NCBI GenBank assembly: GCA_019694735.1 | Contig: JAIBBJ010000190.1 | Span: forward strand, 1 to 43,782 | Length of the DNA stretch: 43,782 nucleotides | From: Gemmatimonadaceae bacterium | GTDB lineage: Bacteria; Gemmatimonadota; Gemmatimonadetes; Gemmatimonadales; Gemmatimonadaceae | Direction: 5' to 3' | In this document: piece after piece, positions 25,185 to 34,421 of the stretch | Numbering within the stretch: position 1 is the stretch's first letter | Layout of the letters: each line of letters starts with the position of its first letter | Position numbers and translations under genes: made by a program | Notes under the pieces: model-generated | Database searches by the model: none | What the model saw: only the letters and a program-made list of their open reading frames with translations | Told to the model about the DNA's origin: nothing

Positions 25185-25652
25185 ATGACCCACCATGCCC
25201 CCGTCCCCGACGCCCCGCCCGCGGCCGAGGCGCACCTGACGCTGCCCTGCGCGTTCTGCGGCCGGTGGAACCGGATCGCGGCCGCGCGGGCCGCCGACCG
25301 CCCGAAGTGCGGCGAGTGCGGCCGGCCGATGCTGCTCGACCGACCCTTCCCGCTCACGGCGGACACCTTCCACCGCGTGATCGCCGAGTCCGCGCTGCCG
25401 GTGCTCGTGGACTTCCACGCCGACTGGTGCGGTCCGTGCAAGATGATGGCCCCGGTCCTCGACGAGCTGGCGGCGAAGCGGGTCGGCGCGCTCCTGGTGG
25501 CGAAACTCGACACCGACCGCGCCCCGGGGATCTCGCAGGCGCTCGGGATCCGCGGGATCCCGACGCTCATCCGGTTCGACGCCGGCCGGGAGACGCGCCG
25601 CCAGTCCGGCGCGATGCCGCTGCGCCAGCTGGAGGCGTTCGTCGACGGCTAA
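25185..25652 (+). CDS. trxC: Thioredoxin 2-type protein with N-terminal zinc ribbon
   Basis: 155 residues, longer than plain thioredoxin (about 105) because of an N-terminal zinc ribbon: Cys22/Cys25 (CAFC) and Cys42/Cys45 (CGEC). The thioredoxin domain (about 55-155) has the active site WCGPC (Cys82, Cys85) preceded by VDFHAD, and cis-Pro126 in RGIPTL. This matches TrxC (thioredoxin 2), a cytoplasmic disulfide reductase often induced by oxidative stress. An OxyR-type site is not evident. Its neighbour across the tRNA is a peroxiredoxin, a natural electron acceptor. It converges on the Alternative Complex III operon through a strong hairpin. Confidence 0.92.
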   Translation: MTHHAPVPDAPPAAEAHLTLPCAFCGRWNRIAAARAADRPKCGECGRPMLLDRPFPLTADTFHRVIAESALPVLVDFHADWCGPCKMMAPVLDELAAKRVGALLVAKLDTDRAPGISQALGIRGIPTLIRFDAGRETRRQSGAMPLRQLEAFVDG

Positions 25653-25674
25653 CGCCCGCCGAGGGCGCGGAACG

Positions 25675-25711
25675 GGCGAGGGCGGCATCCCGCCGGGATG
25701 CCGCCCTCGCC
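25675..25711. terminator. Bidirectional 17-bp hairpin between thioredoxin and actF
   Basis: Perfect arms 25675-25691 and 25695-25711 (GGCGAGGGCGGCATCCC and its complement) around a GCC loop, between convergent stops at 25652 and 25733. There is no T-tract. Confidence 0.75.
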
Positions 25712-25732
25712 GCGTCCGGTGCCACGCGCCGC

Positions 25733-27076
25733 TCACTCGTGCGCGGGCAGCGGCTCCATCGTCTCGGGGTCGACCGGCACCTGCACCTCGTCGCGGAACG
25801 GCGACGTCATCTTGAAGACCTGCGCCTTCGGGAACGCGTCCATGAACTGGGCGTAGCTCCACGCGAACAGCCCGAGGAATCCGGCGAAGATGCCGAGCTC
25901 CCAGAAGCCGAGCGGCGCGTGGTCGACGCGGGTGCCGTACAGCGACGGGTAGATCTCGGTGTAGCGTGCGAACCAGAGGCCGATGAACGAGCAGGCGGCG
26001 AACAGGATCATCGTCGGCGAGAAGGTCTTCGCCTTGACCGAGAGCAGGCCGAAGAACGGCAGCACGAAGGTCAGGACGGCGGCGAGCATCGTCGTCGTGG
26101 TCCACGCCCCCGTCAGCCGCAGCGTGAAGAAGTGCGTCTCCTCGGCGAGGTTGCCGTACCAGATGATCAGGAACTGCGAGAAGGTCAGGTAGCCCCAGAA
26201 CGCGGTGAAGGCGAACGAGAGCTTGCCGACGTCGTGGTAGTGCTTCTCCGTGATCAGCTCGGGCAGCTCGGGGAACTGGCCCTTCCACCAGCGGAGCAGC
26301 ACGGCCCAGGTCATGAGGGCCACGAGCCAGCCGCCCATGAAGACCTGCCAGCCGTACATCGTGCTGAAGAAGTGGTAGTCGAGCGACATCGAGTGGTCCC
26401 AGGCGAGCACGCACCAGCCGAAGCCGAAGACGAGCGCCATGATGACCGCGAGCTTGCCCTGGAGCGAGTGCGTCGAGTGCAGTTCGCGCCGCTCCTCCCC
26501 GAATCCGGCGCGCATCCGCGCGCGGAGGCCCGCGGCCCACGACGCGCCGTGCTCCGGCGTGATGCCCACGTCGAGGCGGACCGATGTGTAGACGTACCAG
26601 AGCTGCAGCACGAGCAGCGCGCCGAACGCGATCAGCGAGCGGGCGTAGAAGAAGCCGTGGGCGAACCAGGTCTCCTTCTCGGGGATGAGCTCGCCGGTGC
26701 CGACGAGGTCCCACCACGGATACAGGTGCTTCGCGCCGCCGAAGAGGATCACGAGCAGCATCACGCCGGCGATCGGCAGGAAGGCGACGTAGCCCTCGAG
26801 GAACCGGATGACCCCGCGCGACCAGCGCGCGGTGGTGATGCGCTGGACGGCCGAGAACATCACCGCGGCCGAGGCGATCGTCGTGAAGAAGAGCCAGTTG
26901 AGCAGGAAGGCCTGCCAGGCGCGCACCTCACCCGTCGCGGCGCCGACCGCGAAGAGGAGCATGCCGAGGATGCCGACGACGAGCCCGCCCTTCTTGGCCG
27001 CGGCCGGCATCGACTTCGCCTGCAGGACGCCGACGAACTGGTCGCGCGGCGGGGAGTAGTGATGCTGACCGCTCAT
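25733..27076 (-). CDS. actF: Alternative Complex III subunit ActF (polytopic membrane quinol-oxidising subunit)
   Basis: 447 residues with about ten hydrophobic segments, related to ActC/NrfD membrane proteins. Alternative Complex III oxidises quinol and passes electrons to a cytochrome c or directly to an oxidase, replacing the bc1 complex. ActF and ActC are its two large membrane subunits. Recognisable pieces: GVIRFLEGYVAFLPIAGVMLLVILFGG, WDHSMSLDYHFFSTMYGWQVF and FWGYLTFSQFLIIWYGNLAEET. Its start overlaps the actE stop (ATGA), making it the last gene of the six-gene operon. No cytochrome oxidase genes follow, which is unusual; a thioredoxin gene converges instead. Confidence 0.92.
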   Translation of the reverse strand: MSGQHHYSPPRDQFVGVLQAKSMPAAAKKGGLVVGILGMLLFAVGAATGEVRAWQAFLLNWLFFTTIASAAVMFSAVQRITTARWSRGVIRFLEGYVAFLPIAGVMLLVILFGGAKHLYPWWDLVGTGELIPEKETWFAHGFFYARSLIAFGALLVLQLWYVYTSVRLDVGITPEHGASWAAGLRARMRAGFGEERRELHSTHSLQGKLAVIMALVFGFGWCVLAWDHSMSLDYHFFSTMYGWQVFMGGWLVALMTWAVLLRWWKGQFPELPELITEKHYHDVGKLSFAFTAFWGYLTFSQFLIIWYGNLAEETHFFTLRLTGAWTTTTMLAAVLTFVLPFFGLLSVKAKTFSPTMILFAACSFIGLWFARYTEIYPSLYGTRVDHAPLGFWELGIFAGFLGLFAWSYAQFMDAFPKAQVFKMTSPFRDEVQVPVDPETMEPLPAHE

Positions 27077-27816
27077 TCGTGGCCTCCGGTGCTGTGCCCG
27101 GCCGCGCGATTCGCCTCGGCCGGCTTCTCCGCCTTCGGGGTGATGCCCGTCGTCGACGGCTTCAGGTACGCCGGCGGGACGGTCGGGCCGACCTTCGAGA
27201 CGCCGGGATAGGCGCTCGCCTGGCCCGGACGCGCCACGGGGCCGGTCGCGACCTGGTAGCGGCCCTGCAGGCCGCGGACGTAGTTGACCACGTCCCAGCG
27301 CATCTCCTCGGGGATCCGGTTCTGCGGCGGCATGAGGCCGCGGCCGTTGCGGAGCATGCCGAAGATGTAGCCGTCCGTGCGCGCCGCCGTCGCGGTGCCG
27401 TTGATCGGCGGCGGGAAGCCGTAGGCGGGGTTCAGCTGCTTCAGCATGCCGTTGCCGTCGCCGAGGTCGCCGTGGCAGACCGCGCAGTTGACCTGGTAGA
27501 TCCGGTGGCCGTTCTCGAGCGACCGCGCGTCCGGTGCGACCGGGTTCGCGAGCCCCGACATCGAGTCCACCGCGAGGGGGGAGATCGAGTACGAGACCTG
27601 CCAGGCCGCGACGGCGATGCCGGTGGTCGGCACCGAGCCCTGCGGGTTGCCGCGGAAGGGGATGGTGTCCCCCGCCATCGAGTCCGACGAGAACTTCTGC
27701 CAGGTCCCGACCGACGGCTGCTGCTTCATGTCGGTCAGCCAGGTGTTGGGGTCGCAGGCCGCGAGGGCCAGCGGCAGCGCGAGCGCGGCCGCGCGACGGA
27801 TCATCTTAGCGCTCAC
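27073..27816 (-). CDS. actE: Alternative Complex III subunit ActE (monoheme cytochrome c lipoprotein)
   Basis: 247 residues from a GTG with an ideal GGAGG six bases upstream; an internal ATG four codons later is the alternative. The N-terminus ALALPLALAACDPNTW is a lipoprotein signal (Cys20). The mature part has one heme c site, CAVCH, inside a class I cytochrome c domain (NGHRIYQVNCAVCHGDLGDGNG...MLRNGRGLMPPQNRIPEEMRWDVVNYVRGLQ), with the distal Met probably in GLMPPQ. It accepts electrons from the complex and passes them to the oxidase. The start overlaps actD by 11 bases, so translation is coupled. A Pro/Lys-rich tail follows the heme domain. Confidence 0.92.
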   Translation of the reverse strand: MSAKMIRRAAALALPLALAACDPNTWLTDMKQQPSVGTWQKFSSDSMAGDTIPFRGNPQGSVPTTGIAVAAWQVSYSISPLAVDSMSGLANPVAPDARSLENGHRIYQVNCAVCHGDLGDGNGMLKQLNPAYGFPPPINGTATAARTDGYIFGMLRNGRGLMPPQNRIPEEMRWDVVNYVRGLQGRYQVATGPVARPGQASAYPGVSKVGPTVPPAYLKPSTTGITPKAEKPAEANRAAGHSTGGHE

Positions 27817-28309
27817 CGCGCACCTCCACCGCGCCGTGGCGGCGCAGGATCGATTCGACCTCGGCGAGCTGCTCCGGCGCGCATTCGCACCAGACGCCGT
27901 AGTGGCCGCTGCTGAACCGGGGGTCGTACCCGACGGTCTTCGTCAGGCGCGGGATCCCCGCCAGGTAGAACATCCCGAACACGGTCGAGAGCGCGCCGAC
28001 CATGACCATCACCTCGAACCCGAACACCGTGTACGGGATCCAGGTGCTGATCGCCTTGCCGCCGACCACCAGCGGCCAGTAGTTGGAGCCCCAGATCGCG
28101 AGCCAGTACCCGAAGCAGACGCCCGAGAGGGCGCCGACGAGCGTGAACTTGCGCACCGGCGACATCGGGGGGTGGATCGCATGCTCGAGCTCGTGCCGGG
28201 GCGTCGGGGAGTACGCGGTCACGTCCCCGAGCTTCCGGTGCTTGAGCTCCTCGATCGCCTCGACCGTGCTGTCGAGCTCGGCGAAGACGCCGACCATTCC
28301 GCGATGCAT
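27806..28309 (-). CDS. actD: Alternative Complex III subunit ActD (DUF3341 family)
   Basis: 167 residues with two membrane segments (about 53-72 and 95-122), typical of the DUF3341 subunit. The sequence MVGVFAELDSTVEAIEELKHRKLGDVTAYSPTPRHELEHAI and the C-terminal FGMFYLAGIPRLTKTVGYDPRFSSGHYGVWCEC match the family. It has no cofactor and is a structural membrane subunit linking the two large quinol subunits. It starts one base after the actC stop (TGAGATG). A second ATG four codons later is an alternative start. Confidence 0.92.
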   Translation of the reverse strand: MHRGMVGVFAELDSTVEAIEELKHRKLGDVTAYSPTPRHELEHAIHPPMSPVRKFTLVGALSGVCFGYWLAIWGSNYWPLVVGGKAISTWIPYTVFGFEVMVMVGALSTVFGMFYLAGIPRLTKTVGYDPRFSSGHYGVWCECAPEQLAEVESILRRHGAVEVRGER

Positions 28310-28310
28310 C

Positions 28311-29711
<1,401 letters not shown>

Positions 29712-29723
29712 GGTCGCGCCCCC

Positions 29724-32700
29724 TTACGCCGTGGCCGACGCCGTCGGCGCCGGATGGTTGACCTTCTTCAAGTAGACCACCGCCGTGAAGGTGTTGAGCT
29801 CCTCGAACACGTGGTACGCCCTGCGGTCCTTCGCCCACTTCGCGACCGACCAGTTCTCGTCGGCCGCGTCGCCGAAGACGATCGCGCGCGACGGACAGGC
29901 CTGCGCGCACGCCGTCGTGAACTCGTCGGCCTGCAGCTCGCGGTGCTCCAGCGCGGCGCGGTTCTCCGCCTCCTTGATGCGCTGCACGCAGAACGAGCAC
30001 TTCTCCATGATGCCCTTCTGCCGCACCGTCACGTCCGGGTTCAGCTGCCAGTGCAGCGGCTCCGGGAACGCGTACTGCGTGCGCGTCGGGTCGCCGTAGC
30101 CGAACCAGTTGTAGTAGCGGACCTTGTACGGGCAGTTGTTCGAGCAGTAGCGCGTGCCGACGCAGCGGTTGTAGACCTGGACGTTGAGCCCGTTCGGCGC
30201 GTGGTACGTCGCGTAGACGGGGCACACCGGCTCGCAGGGCGCGTTGCCGCAGTGCTGGCACATCATCGGGATGAACCGCGTCTCGAAGTCCGGATGCTCC
30301 GGATCGAACTTCACGTCCTTCGGCTCGCGGTCGATCTCCCAGTAGCGCTCGAGCCGGATCCACGCCATCTCGCGCGACCGCGTGATGTTGGCGCCGAAGC
30401 CGGTGCGGTCGGGGAGGATCTGGGCGCCCTGCCAGGCCGCGCCCACCGTCGGGATGTTGTTCTCGGCGTAGCACGCGGTGACGCACGCCGAGCAGCCGGT
30501 GCACTTGGCCAGGTCGATGGTCATGGCCCAGCGGCGCTTCGCGGCGCCCGACCAGTGCTCGGGATCGTACTGCCCGATGTCCTTCGACCCCGGCACGCCG
30601 AGGTCACCCTGCGCGTCGTTCGCCGTCGGCGACCGGAGCCCCGGGAGGAACTCGGTGCTCGCCTGCCCGTCGAAGTGGTGCGCGTGCTCCTCCTCGCCCG
30701 CGAGCAGCGCCGGGAGCGCGATCGCCTGCGCGATGCCGCGCCCGTGCTGGCGGCCCGAGCCCTCGATGGTGACGATGCGCTCGTTGCCGCTCGCCTTCGT
30801 CACGCTCGCCTTGGTGACGGCGAGCGCCGCGCCGCCGGCACGGTCCTCGGCGGCCGCGAGCAGCGCCCAGGCGTTCTGCCCGGCGACCGCATAGCGCCCC
30901 GCCGCCGTGTGGCCGCGGCCGAGCGCGATCGCGATCGTGTCCGGCCGGAGACCGATGTAGCCGAAGGCCGGCGCCGTCAGCTCACCGGCGGCCGTCTTCA
31001 CCGTCACGTGGTCGCCGTCCTCGACGCCGAGCGCCATCGCGGTCTCGGGGTGCAGCTCGACGACGGTCTGCCAGACGATCTTGGTGACCGGGTCCGGGAG
31101 CTCCTGGAGCCACGGCTTGTTCGCGCCGCGGCCATCGCCGAGGGTCGGCGACGGGTAGGCGATGAGCGTGTATTCGCCGGCCTGCCCGGTCACCACCATG
31201 CTGCGCGTCGCCGCGCGCGCCGTCGCCGTGCGCGTGGCGCTCGAGCCGCTGGTGATCGCCGTGGGCAGCGCGTTCTTCAGGTTCTGGTTCCCGCCGACGC
31301 GGCCCGCCAGGTACGCGCGGTAGTCCGCGTAGGCGTAGCGCGACGCGAGCGACGGGTCGCCCTTCGCCGCGGCAAGGAGCACGTCGGCGGTCTGCCGCGT
31401 GTCGAACACCGGGTCCATCGTCGGCTGCTGGAGGCCGAGGGTGCCGCGCACCGCCTCGGCGTCACCCCAGCTCTCGAGCCCGTGGTGGTCCGGCAGCACG
31501 AGGTCGCAGAGCGACGTCGTCTCGTCGGGGACGCTGGAGAAGGAGACCTTGAACGGCACCTTCGCCATCGCGGCGGCGAAGCCGACGCCCGGCGCGGTGG
31601 TGTACGCGGGGTTCGCATGGCGAACGAACAGGACCGGCACGTCGCCCCCGTTCATCCGCTCGGCGAGGGCGCGCATCTCGGCATGGCCGGCGACGCCCTC
31701 GAACGCGAGGTAGCCGTCGTTCGGCTTGATGGTGCGCCCGACGTTGCCCCGGGCCTTGTTGAGCTCGGCGACCGCAGTCGCCAGCTCCCCGGCGTCCTGG
31801 CCGTAGCCGCCGGCGAGGAGCGCGCTCGCCCGGGCCCCGCGGACCTCGGCGATGAGCCCCTCGACGATCTTCACGCCGATGCCCGCCGCCTCGGCGGCCT
31901 GCGCCGCGGTCGCCTTGCCGGCGATCGCGTTGACGATCGCGAGTTCGGCGCCCGGCTTGGCCGGGATCCACTGGTCGGCGTTGAGGCCGGTGAGCGAGCG
32001 GCGCGCGCCGACATAGATGAAGCGCGGCGCACCCTCGACCTTCCCCCGGGCCTCGGCGAACGCGAGCTGCTGCGGAACGGGGAGCCCCCACCCGTCGAGG
32101 AAGTCGGCGCCGAACGAGACGATCAGGTCCGCCGCGCCGAAATCGACGTGCGGCCACGAGGCGCCGTAGGCCGCCTTGTACGCCTGCGCGACCGCGACCG
32201 GCGCCTCGGCGTCATAGCTGATGTGCGGCGCGATGCCGAACCCCGCGAGCACCCCGTCGAGGAACGCCGGGAACGAGCCCACCTCGTGCTGGTTCACGAA
32301 CGCGACCTTGGCGCCCTGCCCGCGCGACTTGATCTCGCCGAGCTTGGCCTGCAGGGTCTGCATCGCCTCGGCCCACGTCGTCGGGACGAGCTTGTCCCCC
32401 TCGCGCTTCATGGGCCCGCGGAAGCGGTCGGGGTTGTAGAGCCCCTGGAGGCTCGACTGGCCGCGCGCGCAGAGGGCGCCCTTGTTGACCGGGTGGGCCG
32501 GGTTGCCCTCGGCCTTGATCGCGCGGCCGTCACGCGTCTCGATGATCAGGCCGCACCCGGCCGCGCACTCGCGGCAGGTCGTGGCGTAATAGTTCGAGAC
32601 GCCCGGCGTGGTCTGGTCGGGCGAGACGAGGTACGGGATGAGCTTCTCGACGTCGCCGGTGCCGCAACCCACGGCGGCCGTGGCCGCACCGGTCACGGAG

Positions 32701-32771
32701 AGGACCTTGAGGAAGTCGCGGCGCTTGACGCCCGACTGGCCCAGGGTCGCGTCCTTGGTATCAGGGGTCAT
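29724..32771 (-). CDS. actB: Alternative Complex III subunit ActB (molybdopterin-family/Fe-S fusion, Tat substrate)
   Basis: 1015 residues. The N-terminus has a Tat signal, VKRRDFLKVLSVTGAA (twin Arg17-18). Residues about 60-700 form a molybdopterin-oxidoreductase-like domain with an N-terminal cluster motif, Cys66, Cys69, Cys73 and Cys101. ActB normally lacks the Mo cofactor itself. Residues about 740-1000 are an NrfC-like ferredoxin domain with four cysteine groups: CTGCSACVTAC (from Cys757), CQHCGNAPCEPVC, CVGTRYCSNNCP and CSFCVQRI. These carry electrons from quinol to the heme subunits. It starts seven bases after the actA stop. The whole fusion length fits the family. Confidence 0.94.
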   Translation of the reverse strand: MTPDTKDATLGQSGVKRRDFLKVLSVTGAATAAVGCGTGDVEKLIPYLVSPDQTTPGVSNYYATTCRECAAGCGLIIETRDGRAIKAEGNPAHPVNKGALCARGQSSLQGLYNPDRFRGPMKREGDKLVPTTWAEAMQTLQAKLGEIKSRGQGAKVAFVNQHEVGSFPAFLDGVLAGFGIAPHISYDAEAPVAVAQAYKAAYGASWPHVDFGAADLIVSFGADFLDGWGLPVPQQLAFAEARGKVEGAPRFIYVGARRSLTGLNADQWIPAKPGAELAIVNAIAGKATAAQAAEAAGIGVKIVEGLIAEVRGARASALLAGGYGQDAGELATAVAELNKARGNVGRTIKPNDGYLAFEGVAGHAEMRALAERMNGGDVPVLFVRHANPAYTTAPGVGFAAAMAKVPFKVSFSSVPDETTSLCDLVLPDHHGLESWGDAEAVRGTLGLQQPTMDPVFDTRQTADVLLAAAKGDPSLASRYAYADYRAYLAGRVGGNQNLKNALPTAITSGSSATRTATARAATRSMVVTGQAGEYTLIAYPSPTLGDGRGANKPWLQELPDPVTKIVWQTVVELHPETAMALGVEDGDHVTVKTAAGELTAPAFGYIGLRPDTIAIALGRGHTAAGRYAVAGQNAWALLAAAEDRAGGAALAVTKASVTKASGNERIVTIEGSGRQHGRGIAQAIALPALLAGEEEHAHHFDGQASTEFLPGLRSPTANDAQGDLGVPGSKDIGQYDPEHWSGAAKRRWAMTIDLAKCTGCSACVTACYAENNIPTVGAAWQGAQILPDRTGFGANITRSREMAWIRLERYWEIDREPKDVKFDPEHPDFETRFIPMMCQHCGNAPCEPVCPVYATYHAPNGLNVQVYNRCVGTRYCSNNCPYKVRYYNWFGYGDPTRTQYAFPEPLHWQLNPDVTVRQKGIMEKCSFCVQRIKEAENRAALEHRELQADEFTTACAQACPSRAIVFGDAADENWSVAKWAKDRRAYHVFEELNTFTAVVYLKKVNHPAPTASATA

Positions 32772-32778
32772 CAGGGGC

Positions 32779-33501
32779 TCAGTAGTGGCAGGTGGCGCAG
32801 TCGTAGGTCGCCTTCTTGCGCGGGAGCGCGAGCGTGGCGGAATCCGGCTCGTACCCGGCGGCCCGCATCCCCTCGGCCGGCGAGTAGCCGTTGACGTGGC
32901 AGGTCACGCACCAGCCCATGTTGAGCGACTGCGCCTGGAAGACCTGCGACATGTTGTTGACCTGGCCGTGGCACGTCTGGCAGGTCACGCCGGCGTTGAC
33001 GTGGCGCATGTGCGGGAAGTGCACGTACTCGGGCACCTTGTGCACGCGGACCCACGGCACGGGCTGCTTCTTGTTCCAGTAGTCGGCGAGCTTCGCGATC
33101 TCGGGACGGCCCGCGCCGACGATGTTGTGGCACCCCATGCACGTGCCGACCGCGGGAAGGCCCGGGTCCGGCGACGTCGAGGCGGCATTGTGGCAGAACG
33201 CGCAGTTCATCTTGAGCGAGTTCACGTGCACCGGGTGCGGGAACTTCACCGGCTGCACCGGCGACCGGCCGATGCCGCCGCCGACGTAGAACGTGTAGCC
33301 GCTCGCGCCGCTGTACGCCCACGGGCCCGGCTTCGCCTTGCCGAAGGCCTCGCGGTTCGCCGCCTCGGTCGCGGTCTCGGTGGTGCCCGCGGCCGGGGCC
33401 TGCGGGGCGCTCTGGGTGCCCGCGTAGGCGGACATCATGGTCGCGGCCATCGCGATGGCCACCATGCCTGGGATGACGACCCACTTCCTGCGACCGGTCA
33501 T
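32779..33501 (-). CDS. actA: Alternative Complex III subunit ActA (pentaheme cytochrome c)
   Basis: 240 residues. One N-terminal membrane anchor/signal (WVVIPGMVAIAMAATMM) is followed by five heme c sites: CAFCH, CMGCH, CQTCH, CVTCH and CATCH, the last at the C-terminus, with extra His residues (FPHPVHV, FPHMRHV) for bis-His ligation. This matches the pentaheme ActA subunit that takes electrons from ActB. The ATG at 33501 is chosen over the longer frame because the upstream region carries two palindromic operator-like elements. First gene of actABCDEF. A perfect CRP/FNR-type palindrome is centred about 52 bases before the start codon. Confidence 0.93.
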   Translation of the reverse strand: MTGRRKWVVIPGMVAIAMAATMMSAYAGTQSAPQAPAAGTTETATEAANREAFGKAKPGPWAYSGASGYTFYVGGGIGRSPVQPVKFPHPVHVNSLKMNCAFCHNAASTSPDPGLPAVGTCMGCHNIVGAGRPEIAKLADYWNKKQPVPWVRVHKVPEYVHFPHMRHVNAGVTCQTCHGQVNNMSQVFQAQSLNMGWCVTCHVNGYSPAEGMRAAGYEPDSATLALPRKKATYDCATCHY

Positions 33502-33528
33502 GCGCAAGACTCGGAGAGAGGGAAATCC

Positions 33529-33541
33529 GAACGGTCCGTTC
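33529..33541. promoter_or_regulatory. Second palindrome GAACGG-T-CCGTTC in the actA leader
   Basis: A perfect 6+1+6 palindrome between the CRP-like site and the actA start, one base from that site. It may be a second operator or the core promoter region, which has no good -10 box of its own. Confidence 0.35.
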
Positions 33542-33542
33542 C

Positions 33543-33564
33543 CCTTGTGAAGGTTTTCACAAGG
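33543..33564. promoter_or_regulatory. Perfect CRP/FNR-family site TGTGA-N6-TCACA upstream of the ACIII operon
   Basis: TGTGA (33546-33550), six bases AGGTTT, TCACA (33557-33561), extended to a 9-base inverted repeat (CCTTGTGAA/TTCACAAGG) with a 4-base centre. This is the full consensus of CRP and close to that of FNR-family regulators. It stands in the 125-base gap upstream of actA, centred about 52 bases from the ATG, and no good -10 is present, as at activator-dependent promoters. Confidence 0.7.
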
Positions 33565-33626
33565 TGCAAAGCCTCGGAAAAATGGCCGGGGGCCGCGCAC
33601 ACCGCAAGTGAGGGCCCGTGGCGACG

Positions 33627-34382
33627 TTAGCCGCCCTCATCCAGCCCACGCTTCACCCGGTCGATCGTGCGCAGCACCTCGATGCCCATCGCGCGGACGA
33701 GGGTCAGCTCCCGCGCGTCGGGACCGGCACGATTCAGCAGTGAACGCACGGTGCGCATGATGTGTTCCGGGCTTCGCGTGCGATAGAACGCGATCGCCGC
33801 CAGCGCCCGGTCCACGTCCCCCAGCGCGCGCTCCCACTCGTCCTGCTTCGGCAGCGGCGCGTGATGCTTGTGTCGCTCGATCGTGCGCGTCGCGTCGCCG
33901 GCGGCGAGGTGCAGCTCGTAGGCCGCCACGAGCACCGCCTGCGCCAGGTTCAGCGAGCTGTGCTCCGTGGTCGGGATGGTGCAGAGCACCTGCCCGCGAT
34001 CGATGGCCTCGTTGGGCAGCCCGTGGTCCTCCTGCCCGAAGAGCAGCGCGACCGGCCCGTCCGCCGCCTTCTCGAGGACGACCGGGGCGAGGGCCCGGGG
34101 TGTCGTGAGCGGCCAGCGGTGCGCGCGGCGCTTCCCGCCGAACGCCGCGACGTAGACACAGTCGGCGAGCGCCGCGTCGAGCGTGTCGAAGTGCCGGATC
34201 CGCTCGACCACGTCCCGCGTGCCATGGGCGACGCCCTCGATCCGCCAGGGATCGTACGCCACCGGCTGCACCAGCCGCAGGTCGCGTAGGCCCATGTTCT
34301 TCATGACCCGCACCGTGCCGGCGAGGTTGACGGGGTCCTGCGGCTTGTGGAAGACGACCACGACCTGATGGAGGATCGACAT
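33627..34382 (-). CDS. trmJ: SPOUT-family tRNA 2'-O-methyltransferase TrmJ
   Basis: 251 residues. SPOUT trefoil-knot motifs are visible: motif 1 in NLAGTVRVMKNMGLRDLRLVQP, motif 2 LLFGQEDHGLPNE, and motif 3 CTIPTTEHSSLNLAQAVLVAAYEL. TrmJ methylates the 2'-OH at position 32 of the tRNA anticodon loop using AdoMet. The C-terminal helical extension (about 165-251) fits TrmJ rather than plain TrmL. The start ATG at 34382 has a TAACTT box eight bases upstream and no ribosome site, suggesting a leaderless mRNA. It diverges from the DedA gene only 39 bases away and is followed by the ACIII upstream region. Confidence 0.9.
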   Translation of the reverse strand: MSILHQVVVVFHKPQDPVNLAGTVRVMKNMGLRDLRLVQPVAYDPWRIEGVAHGTRDVVERIRHFDTLDAALADCVYVAAFGGKRRAHRWPLTTPRALAPVVLEKAADGPVALLFGQEDHGLPNEAIDRGQVLCTIPTTEHSSLNLAQAVLVAAYELHLAAGDATRTIERHKHHAPLPKQDEWERALGDVDRALAAIAFYRTRSPEHIMRTVRSLLNRAGPDARELTLVRAMGIEVLRTIDRVKRGLDEGG

Positions 34383-34390
34383 GGGGGTGG

Positions 34391-34413
34391 AAGTTAGCCG
34401 CCCCGGCTAGATT
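34391..34413. promoter_or_regulatory. Back-to-back -10 boxes serving divergent trmJ and dedA
   Basis: On the minus strand TAACTT (34391-34396) ends eight bases before the trmJ ATG. On the plus strand TAGATT (34408-34413) ends eight bases before the dedA ATG. Neither gene has a Shine-Dalgarno sequence. The two boxes are 11 bases apart, so RNA polymerase could probably serve only one at a time. Confidence 0.55.
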
Positions 34414-34421
34414 GCGGTCCC

